Positions 46,082 to 56,778 are shown, numbered from the stretch's first letter. The stretch is DNA of 64,000 nt from Candidatus Streptomyces philanthi (GCA_018114805.1 CP073042.1:1054001-1118000); one strand, 5' to 3'. Translations and numbers: made by a program. Notes: a model not told the origin generated them from the letters alone.

Positions 46082-49000
46082 GTGCGGCTCCGGGGGAACA
46101 GGGCCGCGGGCGACACGGGCCACGGGCGCCGCGGGGGCGACCGCCATGGCCGCCGCCATCATCGGTGGACTGCTCGGTCCCGCGCCGAGCGCCGTCGCCG
46201 CCCCCGCGCCGGGGCGACCCGAGGTGCCCAGCGCCGCGGAGTCCCCCGAGACCTCCGCCGGCGGGCTGCCCCCGGTGTGGCCGCGCCCCCAGTCCCTGCG
46301 CGCCGCAGGCCCGCCCGTCACGGTCTCCACCGTCGTGACGCTGGTCGCCCCCGCGGACGCGGACCCGTACGCGTTGGGCGTGCTGCGCTCGGCACTGCGT
46401 GCCGCCGGCGCCCGTACGGTGACCGACGCGGACCCAGGCGACCGGCTGCCCGCCGACGGCCTGGTCGTCCACGCCGGAGGCCCGAGCGCGGACGACGCGC
46501 TGCGCGCCCCGGCCAGGGGCGACCTGCCCAGCGGCGGCTACCGGCTCGCGACCGGGCTGGTGCGGGGCCGCGCGACCCTGGCGCTGTCCGGAGTCGGCCC
46601 CGACGGCCTCTTCCACGCCGCGCAGACGCTGCGTCAGCTCAGCGCCCGCGCCGAGAAGCCCGGCGCCTCGCGCGCGCTGCCCGGCGTGAGCGTGCGCGAC
46701 TGGCCCGCGACGCGCACCCGCGGCATCACCGAGGGGTTCTCTACGGCACGCCGTGGTCGCACCGACAGCGCCTGGCCCAACTCGACTTCCTGGGCCGCAC
46801 GAAGCAGAACCGCTATCTGTACGCGCCGGGGGACGACACATTCCGCCAGGCCCGCTGGCGCGACCCGTACCCCGCGAGGCAGCGCGCCGAGTTCCGGGAG
46901 CTGGCCGACCGCGCCCGGCGCAACCACGTCACGCTCGGCTGGGCACTCTCCCCGGGACAGGCCATGTGCTTCTCCTCCAACGAGGACCTGCGGGCGTTGG
47001 AGCGCAAGGTGGACGCGATGTGGGCGCTGGGCGTGCGCTCCTTCCAGCTCCAGTTCCAGGACGTGAGCTACAGCGAGTGGCACTGCGACGCCGACGCGGA
47101 CGCATTCGGCTCGGGCCCCGAGGCCGCCGCGCAGGCGCAGGCGACGGTGGCCAACGTGCTCGCCGCGCACCTCGCCAACCGGCACCCGGGCGCCGAGGCC
47201 CTGTCACTGCTGCCGACCGAAGTACTACCAGAAGGGCGCGACCGAGTTCCGCGAGGTGCTCGCCGAGGCCCTGGCCCCGCAGGTGGAGGTGGCCTGGACG
47301 GGCGTGGGCGTGGTGCCCAGGACGATCACGGGCCAGGAGATGGCCGAGGCCCGCACCGCCTTCGACCACCCGCTGGTCACCATGGACAACTACCCGATCA
47401 ACGACTACGCGCAGGACCGCCTCTTCCTCGGCCCCTACTCCGGTAGCGACCCGACCGTGGCCAGTGGCTCGTCGGCGCTGCTCGCCAACGCGATGAAGCA
47501 GCCGACGGCGTCCCGCATCCCCTGTTCACCACCGCCGACTTCGCCTGGAACCCGCAAGGATACCGGCCGCACGACTCGTGGCGGGCGGCGATCGACGACC
47601 TGGCGGACGGCGATCCGCGCACCCGTGCCGCCCTGACCGCCTTCGCCGGCAACGACGCGTCCTCGCTCCTCGGCGGCTGGGGGCGCGACCGCTCGCGGAC
47701 CGTGCGCGAATCGGCGTACCTGCGCCCGCTGCTCGACGAGTTCTGGGCGGCGCGGGAAGCCGCCCAGGGCAGCGGCCACCCGCGCGCCACGCGGACCGCC
47801 GAGAAATCAGACCGGGCCGCCAGGGAGCGGTTCGCCCGCGCGGCCGAGCGGCTGTGCGCCGAGTTCCACACGCTGCGCACGGCGCCCAAGCTCCTGGCCG
47901 GCACGTTCGACGGCGAGGTCACGCCGTGGTTGGAGCAGTTGGGCCGGTTCGGCGCGGCCGGCGAGCAGGCCGTGGCGGCCCTCACCGCCCAGGCCGGCGG
48001 CGACGGCGCGGCGGCCTGGCGGGCCCAGCGCGAACTGCGCACGTGGCGGGCCCGGATCGCGGCCAGCCCGGTCACGGTGGGCAAGGGCGTCCTGCCGGAG
48101 TTCCTCACCCGCGCGGTCACCGAATCGGATGGCTGGTGGGGGCTGGACGCCGCGGGCGGCAAGGAGCGGGCGCGGAGGCTGTCGCCCGACGCGGGTGCGG
48201 AGCGAGCCGCGGACGGCGACCCGACGACGGCGTTCCGGCCCCCGGCGCCGCCCGCGGCCGGGGCCGGGGCCGGGGCCGGGGCCGGGGCCCCAGGCGACCC
48301 CGCGGGCGAGGCCCAGCAGGCAGAGCCCGTCACCGTCACCTTCGGCGAGCGGCGCCCGCTCAGCGCCGTGACGGTGCTCACCACGGGGTCCGCCACCCAG
48401 GGCTCGGACCGGGCCGCCCGCTCGATAGGCCAGGTCGAGGCCCGCGTGCCGGGTACGGCTGGCGGCGGCTCGGCGAGCTGTCGGCCAGCGGGTGGACCCA
48501 GGCCGCGGGCAAGGGGGTGCGGGCCGACGCGGTGCGGCTGCGCTGGGACGCGGGCGTGCGGCCGCCGGCCGTGCAGGAGGTCACGCCCTGGTTCGCCGAC
48601 GCCCCGGCGGCCGAGTTGAGCCTGTCCCAGACGGAGGCGGACATGGAGATAGGCGGTCGGCCGGCGCGGGTGAAGGTCTCGGTGGCGGGCCGCCGCCCCG
48701 GCGACGTCAGCGGCAACCTCACGGTGCGCGCCCGCGACGGGCTGCGCGTCACGGCACCGACCCAGGTCACGGCCCCGAGGGGCGGCACGGCGACCGCGGA
48801 GGTCGAGATAGCCGTGCCGGCGGGCACCAAGCCCGGGGCGTACCGGCTGCCGATCCGCTTCGGTTCGGAGGAGGTCACGCTGACCGTACGAGCCCACCAC
48901 CGCACCGGCGGCCCGGACTTGGCCCGGAAGGCGCGCGCCACCTCGTCGGCCAACGAAACGGCGGAGTTCCCCGCGTCGGCCGTGATCGACGGCGACCCGA

Positions 49001-49301
49001 GCACGCGCTGGTCATCGCCCGCCACCGATCACGCCTGGCTCCAACTGGAACTGGACCGCCCGACCCGGCTGGGCCGCGTCGACCTGCACTGGCAGGACGC
49101 GCACGCGTCCCGGTACCGGATACAGGTCTCGCCCGACGGCCGCACCTGGCGCACGGCGGCGACAGTCCAGGACAGTGCGGGCGGGAGACGATCCACGTGG
49201 ACGCCCCCCACACCCGCTTCCTACGGGTCCAGGGCGACGAGCGCGCGACACGCTTCGGGTACTCGCTGTGGTCGGTACGGGCTCGCGCGGTCACGCCGTA
49301 G
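46082..49301 (+). pseudogene. GH84-type beta-N-acetylglucosaminidase, secreted, five or six frameshifts
   Basis: The GTG at 46082 follows AAGGAGG. Reading across frames gives a signal-like segment (MAAAIIGGLLGPAPSAVAA), an N-terminal GH20b-like domain (FHAAQTLRQLSARAEK), the GH84 entry motif TRGITEGFYGTPWSHRQRLA, then NRYLYAPGDD and FQLQFQDVSYSEWHC. A long helical part and a C-terminal F5/8-type carbohydrate-binding domain (SAVIDGDPSTRWSSPATDHA; RIQVSPDGRTWRTAATVQD) follow, ending RARAVTP. Breaks occur near 46110, 46739 (two extra bases), 47221, 47518, 48453 and 49184. The usual acidic pair in the catalytic strand reads QD. It would have released N-acetylglucosamine from glycans, but is now a clear pseudogene. 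Confidence 0.82.
48256..48289. repeat. GGGGCC hexanucleotide repeat
   Basis: About five copies of GGGGCC in tandem, translating to Ala-Gly repeats between the helical and binding domains of the decayed glycosidase. Likely to vary in copy number. Confidence 0.75.
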
Positions 49302-49436
49302 CGCCGTAGCTGTGACGGCAGGCGCCGGCCGCCCCGTCGACGAGCGTGAGGGTGCCCAGGGGCGGGGCGGGGGAGAGGGTGGGGCGAGGGGGGAGGCCCC
49401 CAGGAAGGCCACTCCCCAGCCCGAGAGAGCTCCCCA

Positions 49437-49620
49437 AAGACAACCCCACTCCCGCACAGACCCCGACCCGAACAGCCCCCCGACCTGAACGAACCACCCG
49501 AACGGAACCCCCTCGAACGAACCCCCGACCTAACGAACACCCCGACCGGAACCACCCCAACGGAACCCCCCGGTGGGTCCCACCCAGCGCGAACCCCCGA
49601 ACGCCCCAGGTTGGAAAACC
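49437..49620. repeat. A+C-rich low-complexity tract with CGAACGGAACCCC-like units
   Basis: On the + strand this stretch is almost free of T and poor in G, built from loose repeats such as CCCGAACGGAACCCCC, CCCCGACCGGAACC and CGAACGAACCCCCGACC. The opposite strand is G/T-rich with G runs. It lies between the convergent glycosidase and HNH genes and has no coding support. Confidence 0.6.
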
Positions 49621-49785
49621 CGAACGGAGACGCGCCTGGCCGGCGCCACGCCCAACCAGCGCCGCGCCCGAACGGAGCCGCCCCCGAACTGAGGCGCGCC
49701 CAAACAGAGCCGCGCCCGGCCGGAGCGTCAGGCGCGCCGCGCACTGCGTGCGCGGCGCCGCGTACACACGACGATGGCCCGGTTC

Positions 49786-50322
49786 TCAGGCGGACACGCC
49801 GTCGATCCGAGCCATCGCGTCTTCCGCGCCGTACGGCTGCAGGTATGGCAGCCAGCGCGGGTCCCTATGCCCGGTGCCGATGATGCGCCAGGCCAGACCG
49901 GACGGTGAGGCGGGTTGGTGGCGCAGCCGCCAGCCGAGTTCCGCCACGTGGCGGTCGGCCTTGACGTGATTGCAGCGGCGACACGCCGCGACCACGTTCT
50001 CCCAGGCGTGCTGGCCGCCCCGACTGCGCGGGATGACGTGGTCGACGCTGGTTGCGACGCCACCGCAGTAGGCGCAGCGACCGCCGTCCCGGGCGAACAG
50101 GGCGCGGCGGGTCAGCGGAACGGGGGCCCGAAAGGGGACCCGCACGAACCGCTTCAGACAGACGACGCTCGGTGCGGGTATCACGCGGGTCGCGCTGTGC
50201 ATCAGGGCGCCTGACTCCTCAAGGCTGACAGCCTTGTCATTGAGGATGAGTACGAGCGCGCGGCGGAGCGGTACGACGCCGAGCGGCTCGTACGACGCGT
50301 TGAGGACCAGAACATGCGGCAC
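49786..50322 (-). CDS. HNH endonuclease domain protein
   Basis: A 178-residue protein with the start VPHVLVLNASYEPLGVVPLR, a shared actinobacterial N-terminal domain, and a C-terminal HNH module. The zinc pair CAYCGG, the motif TSVDHVIPRSRGGQHAWENV (catalytic His in DHVIP) and CRRCNHVKADR are all present. The GTG at 50322 follows GGGAGGC. Proteins of this type are present in nearly all Streptomyces beside a MscS channel gene, so it is a chromosomal gene rather than part of a mobile element; its substrate is not known. Intact. Confidence 0.9.
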   Translation of the reverse strand: MPHVLVLNASYEPLGVVPLRRALVLILNDKAVSLEESGALMHSATRVIPAPSVVCLKRFVRVPFRAPVPLTRRALFARDGGRCAYCGGVATSVDHVIPRSRGGQHAWENVVAACRRCNHVKADRHVAELGWRLRHQPASPSGLAWRIIGTGHRDPRWLPYLQPYGAEDAMARIDGVSA

Positions 50323-50598
50323 GGGTGCCTCCCTGTACGCCGGCGGCGCGTGGCTCGCGCCGGGACGATCTCCCCTAGTGTCTACGCAGCCCTGGTGAGA
50401 GCGCCACCACCACCAGGTAACGGACCAAGAGTGTTTTCAACCACAGCCTGTTCATCTTCTTGTTCATGCCCGCGCTGCTCGTGGTTGTCGTTGGTTGTCG
50501 TTAGAACATCACAACGAGACACCTGGCGTGCCCCGTTAGTGTGGAGGGTCTGCCGAGGCGCTTTTGCCAGGCATATCCCCACAGAAGGGTTACTTGCC

Positions 50599-51666
50599 GT
50601 GCTCCGGTCCGCCGCTCCGTCCGCTGACGCGACGCCACACGCCACGGCGCTCGACGAGACGCAAGAGTCCGCGGAGAGGGCCGCGAGCTGGCTCGGGGAG
50701 AACTGGTCCGACTGGCTGGGTCTGGGCCTGCGCATCCTGCTGATCGTGATCATCGCGTTCGTACTGCGTTCGGTGATCCGCCGGTCGATCACGCGGTTGA
50801 TCTCCCGGATGAACCGCACGGCGCAGGCCGTGGACGGCACGGCGCTCGGCGGGTTGCTGGTCAACGCGGAGCGTCGCAGGCAGCGATCGGAGGCGATCGG
50901 CTCGGTGCTGCGCAGCGTCGCCTCGTTCATGATCCTCGGCACGGCGGCGTTGATGATCCTCTCCGCCCTGGAGATCAACCTGGCGCCGCTGCTCGCGAGT
51001 GCGGGCGTCGCGGGCGTGGCCATCGGCTTCGGCGCCCGGAACCTGGTCACCGACTTCCTCTCCGGCGTCTTCATGATCCTTGAGGACCAGTACGGCGTGG
51101 GCGACTCGATCAACGCGGGGGTGGCCTCCGGCGAGGTGATCGAGGTCGGGCTGCGCGTGACAAAGCTGCGCGGCGATGACGGCGAGATCTGGTACGTACG
51201 CAACGGCGAGGTCAAGCGGATCGGCAACCTCAGTCAGGGGTGGTCCACGGCGGGCGTCGACGTGCAGGTTCGGTACGACGAGGACCTGGAGAAGGCGAAG
51301 AAGGTCATCCTGCGCGCGGGCGAGGAGATGGGGACCTCGCAGCCGTGGGACGAGGCGCTGTGGGAGCCGGTGACGGTGCTCGGCCTGGACGCGGTGTACC
51401 TAGACTCGATGGTGATCCGGGTCTCCGCGAAGACCATGCCGGGCAGGTCGTTGAGCGTGGAGCGGGAGTTGCGCTGGCGGATCAAGCGGGCGCTGGACGC
51501 GGAGGGCATTCGCATCGTGGGCGGCCAGCCGCCGGCCGACGAGGGCGCCGTGCCGGCCCCCTACCCCACGGCCAGCGTCGCCGCGCCCTCCGCCCTGGCC
51601 AGCCCGACCTCACCGCAGTCCCTCGCGGCGTCGCCGATACCGCCGCCCCCGAACCTCCAGAAGTGA
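50599..51666 (+). CDS. MscS-family mechanosensitive channel
   Basis: Opens under membrane tension to release solutes on osmotic downshock. GTG at 50599 (VLRSAAPSADATPHA) is preceded by AGAAGGG; the frame is open further upstream but without homology. The 355-residue protein has an N-terminal extracellular piece, three helices (LGLRILLIVIIAFVLRSVI; VASFMILGTAALMILSALEI; and the pore helix LLASAGVAGVAIGFGARNLV) and the MscS beta domain (EDQYGVGDSINAGVASGEVI). The C-terminus is Pro/Ala/Ser-rich. The frame is intact. Upstream a direct repeat TGGTTGTCGT occurs twice in tandem (50482-50501) in its leader. Confidence 0.92.
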   Translation: MLRSAAPSADATPHATALDETQESAERAASWLGENWSDWLGLGLRILLIVIIAFVLRSVIRRSITRLISRMNRTAQAVDGTALGGLLVNAERRRQRSEAIGSVLRSVASFMILGTAALMILSALEINLAPLLASAGVAGVAIGFGARNLVTDFLSGVFMILEDQYGVGDSINAGVASGEVIEVGLRVTKLRGDDGEIWYVRNGEVKRIGNLSQGWSTAGVDVQVRYDEDLEKAKKVILRAGEEMGTSQPWDEALWEPVTVLGLDAVYLDSMVIRVSAKTMPGRSLSVERELRWRIKRALDAEGIRIVGGQPPADEGAVPAPYPTASVAAPSALASPTSPQSLAASPIPPPPNLQK

Positions 51667-51853
51667 CACGCCGCGCCCTTACATCCCACTCCCACCTCCA
51701 CCTCCCACCCCAACCCCACTCCCCCGCCTCTCCCCGCCCCCTCCGCGCCGCGCCTGTCCAGGCGCGGCGCGGTGCCGCGTTGCGCGGGGCGCTTCGAGTG
51801 CGGGCCGTCGGTAACGCTTTGGCCAGGCATGGACGGACATTCGGATCGAACCA

Positions 51854-51910
51854 TTGACGGGGCGCGGAAGGGCGCCTACCTTACTGTTCACCGTTAGGAA
51901 ACTTTCCTAA
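51854..51910 (+). promoter_or_regulatory. csnR promoter and CsnR-type operator
   Basis: TTGACG (51854-51859), a 17-base spacer and TACCTT (51877-51882) form a good housekeeping promoter. Directly after the expected transcription start lies TTAGGAAACTTTCCTAA (51894-51910), a perfect 17-base palindrome. It matches the TTAGGAAA/TTTCCTAA operator described for the ROK repressor CsnR that governs chitosanase and oligosaccharide uptake genes in Streptomyces lividans. Confidence 0.85.
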
Positions 51911-51965
51911 TAGATGGCGCGGCAACGGGGCCCGTCGTCTGAGCAGCGAAGGGCGGTGGTCAGCC

Positions 51966-53159
51966 ATGGTCGGTACGCCAGGAACGCCACGCGTGTTGCG
52001 GGCCATGAACGACCGGGCAGCCCTGGACCTCCTGGTGGCGCACGGACCGCTCACCCGCACCCAGCTCGGCGAGCTGACCGGCCTGTCGAAGCCCACCGCG
52101 TCGCAGTTGCTCAGCCGGCTCGCGGCGGCGGGCCTGGTGCGCGCCACCGGCACCGCCACCGGTCGCCCCGGCCCCAACGCCCAGCTCTACGAGATCGACG
52201 CGAGCATCGCCCACGTCGCGGCGCTGTCGGTCGACCCGCTCGGCTTCACGGCGGTCGTGGCCGACCTGGCCGGTACGGTCGTCGGCGAACACCGGCTGCC
52301 CGCCGACGCGATGGCCGACGGCGTGCGCGACCGCACGTCCACCGTGGTCGTCGAGGCCGTGGACGGCGCGCTGCGGGCGGCCGGGCTCGGTCGCGACGCG
52401 TTGCACCGTACGGTCATCGGCACCCCCGGCGCGCTCGACCCGCGCACCGGCGCCCTGCGGTACGCGCCGCATCTGCCCGGGTGGCAGTCGCGTACGGTGC
52501 GGGAGGACCTCACCGCCGCGCTGGACACCCCGGTGGTCATCGAGAACGACGTGAACCTGGTGGCGCTGGCCGAGCACGACCGGGGCACCGCGCAGGACTT
52601 CGACAACTTCGTGCTGGTCTGGGCCGACGAGGGGGTGGGCGCCGCGATCGTGCTGGACGGGGCGCTGTTCCGTGGCGCCACCGGCGGCGCGGGCGAGATC
52701 GGCTACATGCCGCTGCCCGGTGCCCCGCTCGCCCGCGAGGCCGATACCTTCGCCCGACCGGACGCCGGCAGCGGGTTCCAGCGCCTGGCCTCGTCGCCCG
52801 CCGTCCTCGCGCTGGCGCGGGAGCACGGCATCTCGGCCCGGGACGCGCCGGCCGCGCTGGCCGAGGCGCTGGTGACACCGGGCGCGGGCGATGCCGTCCT
52901 CGCCGAGTTGGCCCACCGGCTCGCCACCGGCATCGCCTCGGTGGTCGCCGTCGTGGACCCGGAGTTGGTCGTGCTCTCCGGTGAGGTGGCGCAGGCGGGC
53001 GGGGAGCGGCTGCTCGCCCTGGTCCACGAGGAGTTGACCGGGCTCGCCCTGCCCCGGCCGCAGTTGCGACTGAGCGCGCTCGACGGCAGCCACATCCTGA
53101 TCGGCGCGCTGCGCACCGCGCTGGCCGACGCCCGCGACACCGTCTTCGATACCGGCTGA
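51966..53159 (+). CDS. csnR: ROK-family transcriptional repressor CsnR
   Basis: Represses the adjoining uptake operon and, in other Streptomyces, chitosanase genes until an aminosugar ligand binds. ATG 51966 has a GAAGGGCGGTGG ribosome binding site. The 397-residue protein has an N-terminal winged helix (TRTQLGELTGLSKPTASQLL) and a ROK ATPase-like domain. That domain includes VIENDVNLVALAEHDRG and the ROK signature region (GATGGAGEIGYMPLPG). The cysteines usual in zinc-binding ROK kinases are absent, as expected for a regulator. Identity as CsnR rests on the operator, the gene order and recalled synteny. It is intact, although most of its target operon is broken. Confidence 0.85.
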   Translation: MVGTPGTPRVLRAMNDRAALDLLVAHGPLTRTQLGELTGLSKPTASQLLSRLAAAGLVRATGTATGRPGPNAQLYEIDASIAHVAALSVDPLGFTAVVADLAGTVVGEHRLPADAMADGVRDRTSTVVVEAVDGALRAAGLGRDALHRTVIGTPGALDPRTGALRYAPHLPGWQSRTVREDLTAALDTPVVIENDVNLVALAEHDRGTAQDFDNFVLVWADEGVGAAIVLDGALFRGATGGAGEIGYMPLPGAPLAREADTFARPDAGSGFQRLASSPAVLALAREHGISARDAPAALAEALVTPGAGDAVLAELAHRLATGIASVVAVVDPELVVLSGEVAQAGGERLLALVHEELTGLALPRPQLRLSALDGSHILIGALRTALADARDTVFDTG

Positions 53160-53525
53160 TCGCACCGCCACCACCGCGACCAGCAGCGCCGCCCCTCCCG
53201 CTTCCGCCCTCCCCCGCTTCTCGTCTCCCGATCGTCCCTCCGCCTCTTCCGCCTGCCCACCGCGCCGCTCATCCCAGCGCCCTCTCACAACCCCGGTGTG
53301 CCGCCATGTCTCTCTTACGACTCTTAGCTCCGTGATTCCGCCGGCTCCTCAGACTCCCGTAGCTGTCATGGCTGTCGTAGCCCTGTAGCTCCGTAGTTCA
53401 CAGCTCCTCTGGCCCACACAGCTCCGCCGAGCCCCGCGATCCCCCATCGCTCCGCTTGCCCCTCCTCGCCGCCCACACCACCCGTCCCACCCGCATCCTT
53501 ATCCCCGCCGCTAAGGAAGTGCGCC
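53160..53525. other. Pyrimidine-rich intergenic region between csnR and csnE
   Basis: About 365 bases with an unusual T/C-rich + strand (CCGCCTCTTCCGCCTGCCCA and similar) and a cluster of GTAGCT/CGTAGC repeats at 53358-53400. No gene is seen. AAGGAAG at 53513-53519 is the csnE ribosome binding site. A second operator copy was not found here. Confidence 0.5.
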
Positions 53526-54859
53526 ATGCCGCGAACGCGTACGCACCGCGCTCCGGCCGTCCTCGCCACCACCGGGCTACTGCTGGCGGGGTGTGCCAAT
53601 CCCAGTACCGGTAGCGCCAACGACGACCCGACCAAGCCCGTGACCCTGAAGTTCTGGCACGGCTGGGCCGAGAAGAACGAAGTCAAGGCCATCAACGACA
53701 GCATTGACCGGTTCGAGGAACTGCATCCGAACATCAAGGTGAAGGCCACCGGCAACGTCACCGACGTCACCATGAACCAGGCGCTACGCGCCGGCGGTGA
53801 CAAGGCTCCCGACGTGGTGTCCTCCTTCACCACCAACAACGTGGGCCAGTACTGCTCGTCGGGCACGTGGGTCGACCTCGACCCGTTCATGAAGAAGACG
53901 GGCCTGGACAAGAAAAAGGTCTTCCCAAAGACGCTGTTGGACTACACGCAGTTCGAGGGCGAGCAGTGCGCGCTGCCGCTGTTGGCCCACGCGTTCGGCC
54001 TGTACTACAACAAGGACGCCTTCCGGAAGGCGGGAATCGAGCGTCCGCCGCGCACGATGTCGGAGCTGAAGCGCACCGCGGTGAAGCTGACCCAGCGCAA
54101 GGGCGACAGTTATCAGCAGCTCGGTTTCATGCCCAATTTCCGGCTCTACCAGAACAGCCCGGACCGGCTGTTCGCGCAGTGGGGTCCGCGTTACTTCGAC
54201 GAGGACGGCAAGGCCCGTTTGGCGGACGAGCCGGCCGCGAAGGACTTCTTCACCGCGCAGCGGGACCTGATCAAGGCGCTGGGCGGGTACGGGGCGCTGG
54301 AGAAGTTCCGTACGACGTTCGGTGACGAGATGTCGTCCCAGAACGCGTTCCTGACCGGAAAGCTCGCCATGCACATGGACGGCGAGTGGCGCGGCCTGAT
54401 GTTGAACGACGCGAAGGCCGACTTCGAGTGGGGCACCGCGCCGATGCAGGTCCCCGACGACGAGGCCGACACGTACGGTCGCGGCTATCTGACGGGGACC
54501 GTCGCGGGAATCGCGCACAGCAGCAAGCACCAGAACGCCGCGTGGGAGTTGGTGCGTTTCCTGACCGCGGACACCGACCAGGTGGTGGCGTTCGCCAACG
54601 CGATCCACAACGTGCCGTCCACGAAGGCGGCCCTGGCCTCGCCGAAGCTCGACGCCGATCCGACGTTCCGCACGTTCCTCGGCATCGCCCAGCACCCGGA
54701 CAGCGTCGCACTGCCCCTTCCATCAACGGTGGGCAGTACGTGCTCGCGCTCCAGGACTTCTCCTACGACGCGGAGTCGGGGAAGATCGGCGATTTCGAGA
54801 AGGGGCTGCGAAAACTCGATGACCAGATAGACGCCGATACTCTCCAAGCGCAGAATTAA
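53526..54859 (+). pseudogene. csnE: Sugar ABC transporter substrate-binding lipoprotein CsnE, late frameshift
   Basis: Captures chitosan-derived oligosaccharides outside the membrane for the CsnFG importer. ATG 53526 gives a lipoprotein signal with lipobox LLLAGC. The solute-binding fold is open for 398 codons: VTLKFWHGWAEKNEVKAIND, APDVVSSFTTNNVGQYCSSG, LPLLAHAFGLYYNKDAFRKA, and FLTGKLAMHMDGEWRGLML. A one-base loss near 54719 then misreads the end; the true continuation is SINGGQYVLALQDFSYDAES to LQAQN, stopping at 54859. About 47 residues of the C-terminal helices are lost. Of the damaged csn genes this is the least affected, so partial function cannot be excluded. Confidence 0.82.
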
Positions 54860-54870
54860 CGGGGCCCACC

Positions 54871-55860
54871 ATGGCAAGAACACGTAAAGCAGTGGAGACC
54901 GTCCCATCCGGCGGGTCGGACAACGCGGCGGCGTTGCGCCGCAAGCACCAGCGGGACCGGTTGCGCACCCTCGATTTCCTCTCTCCCTGGCTGATCGGAT
55001 TCACCGTCTTCTTCGGTTATCCGCTGATCGCCACCGTCTACTTCTCGTTCATGCACTACAACCAGATCGAGCCGGCCACGTTCGTGGGCTGGCGGAACTG
55101 GAAGTACGTGTTCGAGCAGATGCCGCTGTTCGGCCCGGCGTTGTGGAACACGCTGTGGCTGGTGGTGGTGATGGTGGCGCTGCGCGTCGTCTTCGGCATC
55201 GGCATCGGGTTGCTGATCACGAAGCTGAAGACGGGTGTCGGCTTCTTCCGGACGGCGTTCTACCTGCCGTACCTGGCCCCGCCGGTAGCCGCGACCGTGG
55301 CGTTCGTCTTCCTGCTCAACCCGGGTACCGGGCCGGTGAACGAGGTGCTCGGCGCGGTGGGCATCGAGGCGCCGAACTGGTTCAACGACCCGAACTGGGC
55401 CAAGCCGTCACTGGTGATGCTCTCGTTGTGGGGCATCGGTGACCTGATGGTCATCTTCATGGCCGCGCTGCTGGACGTGCCCAAGGAGCAGTACGAGGCG
55501 GCGGAGTTGGACGGCGCGGGTTCCTTCGCGAAATTCCGCTACATCACCTGGCCCTCGATCCTGCCCATCGTGATGTTCGCGGTAGTCACCGGGACAGTGC
55601 AGACCATGCAGTACTACACTCAGGCCCTGGTGGCCGGAAAGCTCGCGTCGGGTGTGAGCGTCGGTCCCGGCACGACGATCCAGCCGGAATATCCGGACCA
55701 CTCCACGCTCACCGTGCCGCAGCTCGTCTATTCGCTGGGCTTCCAGAACTTCAACACCGGCGCGGCATGCGTGCTCTCCCTCGTGTTGTTCGCCATCGCC
55801 ATGGCCGTGACCACCCTGCTGATGCGCAAGCGCGCCGGGCTGCTGACGGCGGAGGACTGA
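54871..55860 (+). CDS. csnF: Sugar ABC transporter permease CsnF
   Basis: One of the two membrane subunits of the oligosaccharide importer. 329 residues from ATG 54871, 11 bases after the csnE stop. Six membrane segments are visible, such as LSPWLIGFTVFFGYPLIATV and LWLVVVMVALRVVFGIGIGL. The EAA loop that contacts the ATPase, EAAELDGAGSFAKFRYITWP, is complete, and a large loop before the last helix carries the motif TTIQPEYPDHSTLTVPQLVY. The frame has no lesion. Its partner CsnG is broken, so the subunit probably has no complex to join. In Streptomyces such importers share the ATPase MsiK, encoded elsewhere. Confidence 0.9.
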   Translation: MARTRKAVETVPSGGSDNAAALRRKHQRDRLRTLDFLSPWLIGFTVFFGYPLIATVYFSFMHYNQIEPATFVGWRNWKYVFEQMPLFGPALWNTLWLVVVMVALRVVFGIGIGLLITKLKTGVGFFRTAFYLPYLAPPVAATVAFVFLLNPGTGPVNEVLGAVGIEAPNWFNDPNWAKPSLVMLSLWGIGDLMVIFMAALLDVPKEQYEAAELDGAGSFAKFRYITWPSILPIVMFAVVTGTVQTMQYYTQALVAGKLASGVSVGPGTTIQPEYPDHSTLTVPQLVYSLGFQNFNTGAACVLSLVLFAIAMAVTTLLMRKRAGLLTAED

Positions 55861-55864
55861 ATCC

Positions 55865-56772
55865 ATGACCACCACCGCACTTCCCCCGCGCGCCACGCGC
55901 GCCTCCCGGCCTACGCCGGCGCCCGCGCAGGCGGCGGCCCGTGCGCGCCGCAAGTCCGTCCTGCACTGGATAGCCGTGCACACCGGCGCGCTGGCCGCCG
56001 CGCTGTTCTTCGTGTTGCCGTTCGTCTTCGTCTTCCGCACCTCGGTGATGAGCGACAGCCAGGCGATGAGCGGTGACCTGTAGCCGCACGAGTGGCGTTG
56101 GTCGAACTACGCGGACGCGTTCAACACGCCGGGCCTTCTGACCTGATGGCGCAATTCGCTGCTGTACGCGGGTCTGGGCACGCTGTTCACGGTCTGTTCG
56201 TCCATTCCGGTGGCGTACGCGTTGGCCAAGTTCCGCTTCCGTAGCCGGCGCGGCGCCATGATCCTGGTCATCTCCACGATGATGCTGCCGCCGCAGGTCA
56301 TCGTGATACCGATGTACCTGGTGTGGGCCAGCAGTTCGGGCTCTCCGGTTCGCTGTGGCCGCTGATCATCCCGATGGCGTTCGGTGACGCGTACTCGATC
56401 TTCCTGTTGCGCCAGTTCCTGCTGACGATCCCGAAGGAATACCTGGAGTCGGCCCGCGTGGACGGCTGCGGGGAGGTCCGCACACTGCTGACGATCGTCA
56501 TGCCAATGGCCAAGCCGGGCATAGCGGCGATCGCCCTGTTCCAGTTCTTCTACTGTTGGAACGACTATTTCGGCCCGCAGATCTACGCGGCACAGAATAC
56601 CGGAGCCTAGACGCTGAGTTACGGTCTTGAGTCGTTCAAGAGCGCGCACAGCGTCAACTGGAACCTGACCATGGCGGCGACGCTGCTCGTCATGGCGCCG
56701 GTCATCATCGTTTTCTTCTTCGCACAGAAGGCCTTCGTCGAAGGCGTCACTCTCACCGGAGTAAAGGGCTAA
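55865..56772 (+). pseudogene. csnG: Sugar ABC transporter permease CsnG, three stops and a frameshift
   Basis: Second membrane subunit of the importer. ATG 55865 begins four bases after the csnF stop. TAG at 56081-56083 (SGDL/PHEWRW) and TGA at 56144-56146 (GLLT/WRNSLL) interrupt the first half; Trp fits both. A lost C near 56325 breaks LVWA/QQFGLSGSLWPLIIP. The EAA loop ESARVDGCGEVRTLLTIVMP remains. A third stop, TAG at 56608-56610, falls in QNTGA/TLSYGLES, again a likely Trp. The original end is AFVEGVTLTGVKG at 56772. Four lesions leave no working permease. Confidence 0.87.
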
Positions 56773-56778
56773 TTGGCT

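Noticed and set aside
49786..50322. HNH gene as a mobile homing endonuclease
   Set aside because: Its full-length actinobacterial N-terminal domain and position beside the MscS gene are standard in Streptomyces, with no intron, intein or repeat borders.
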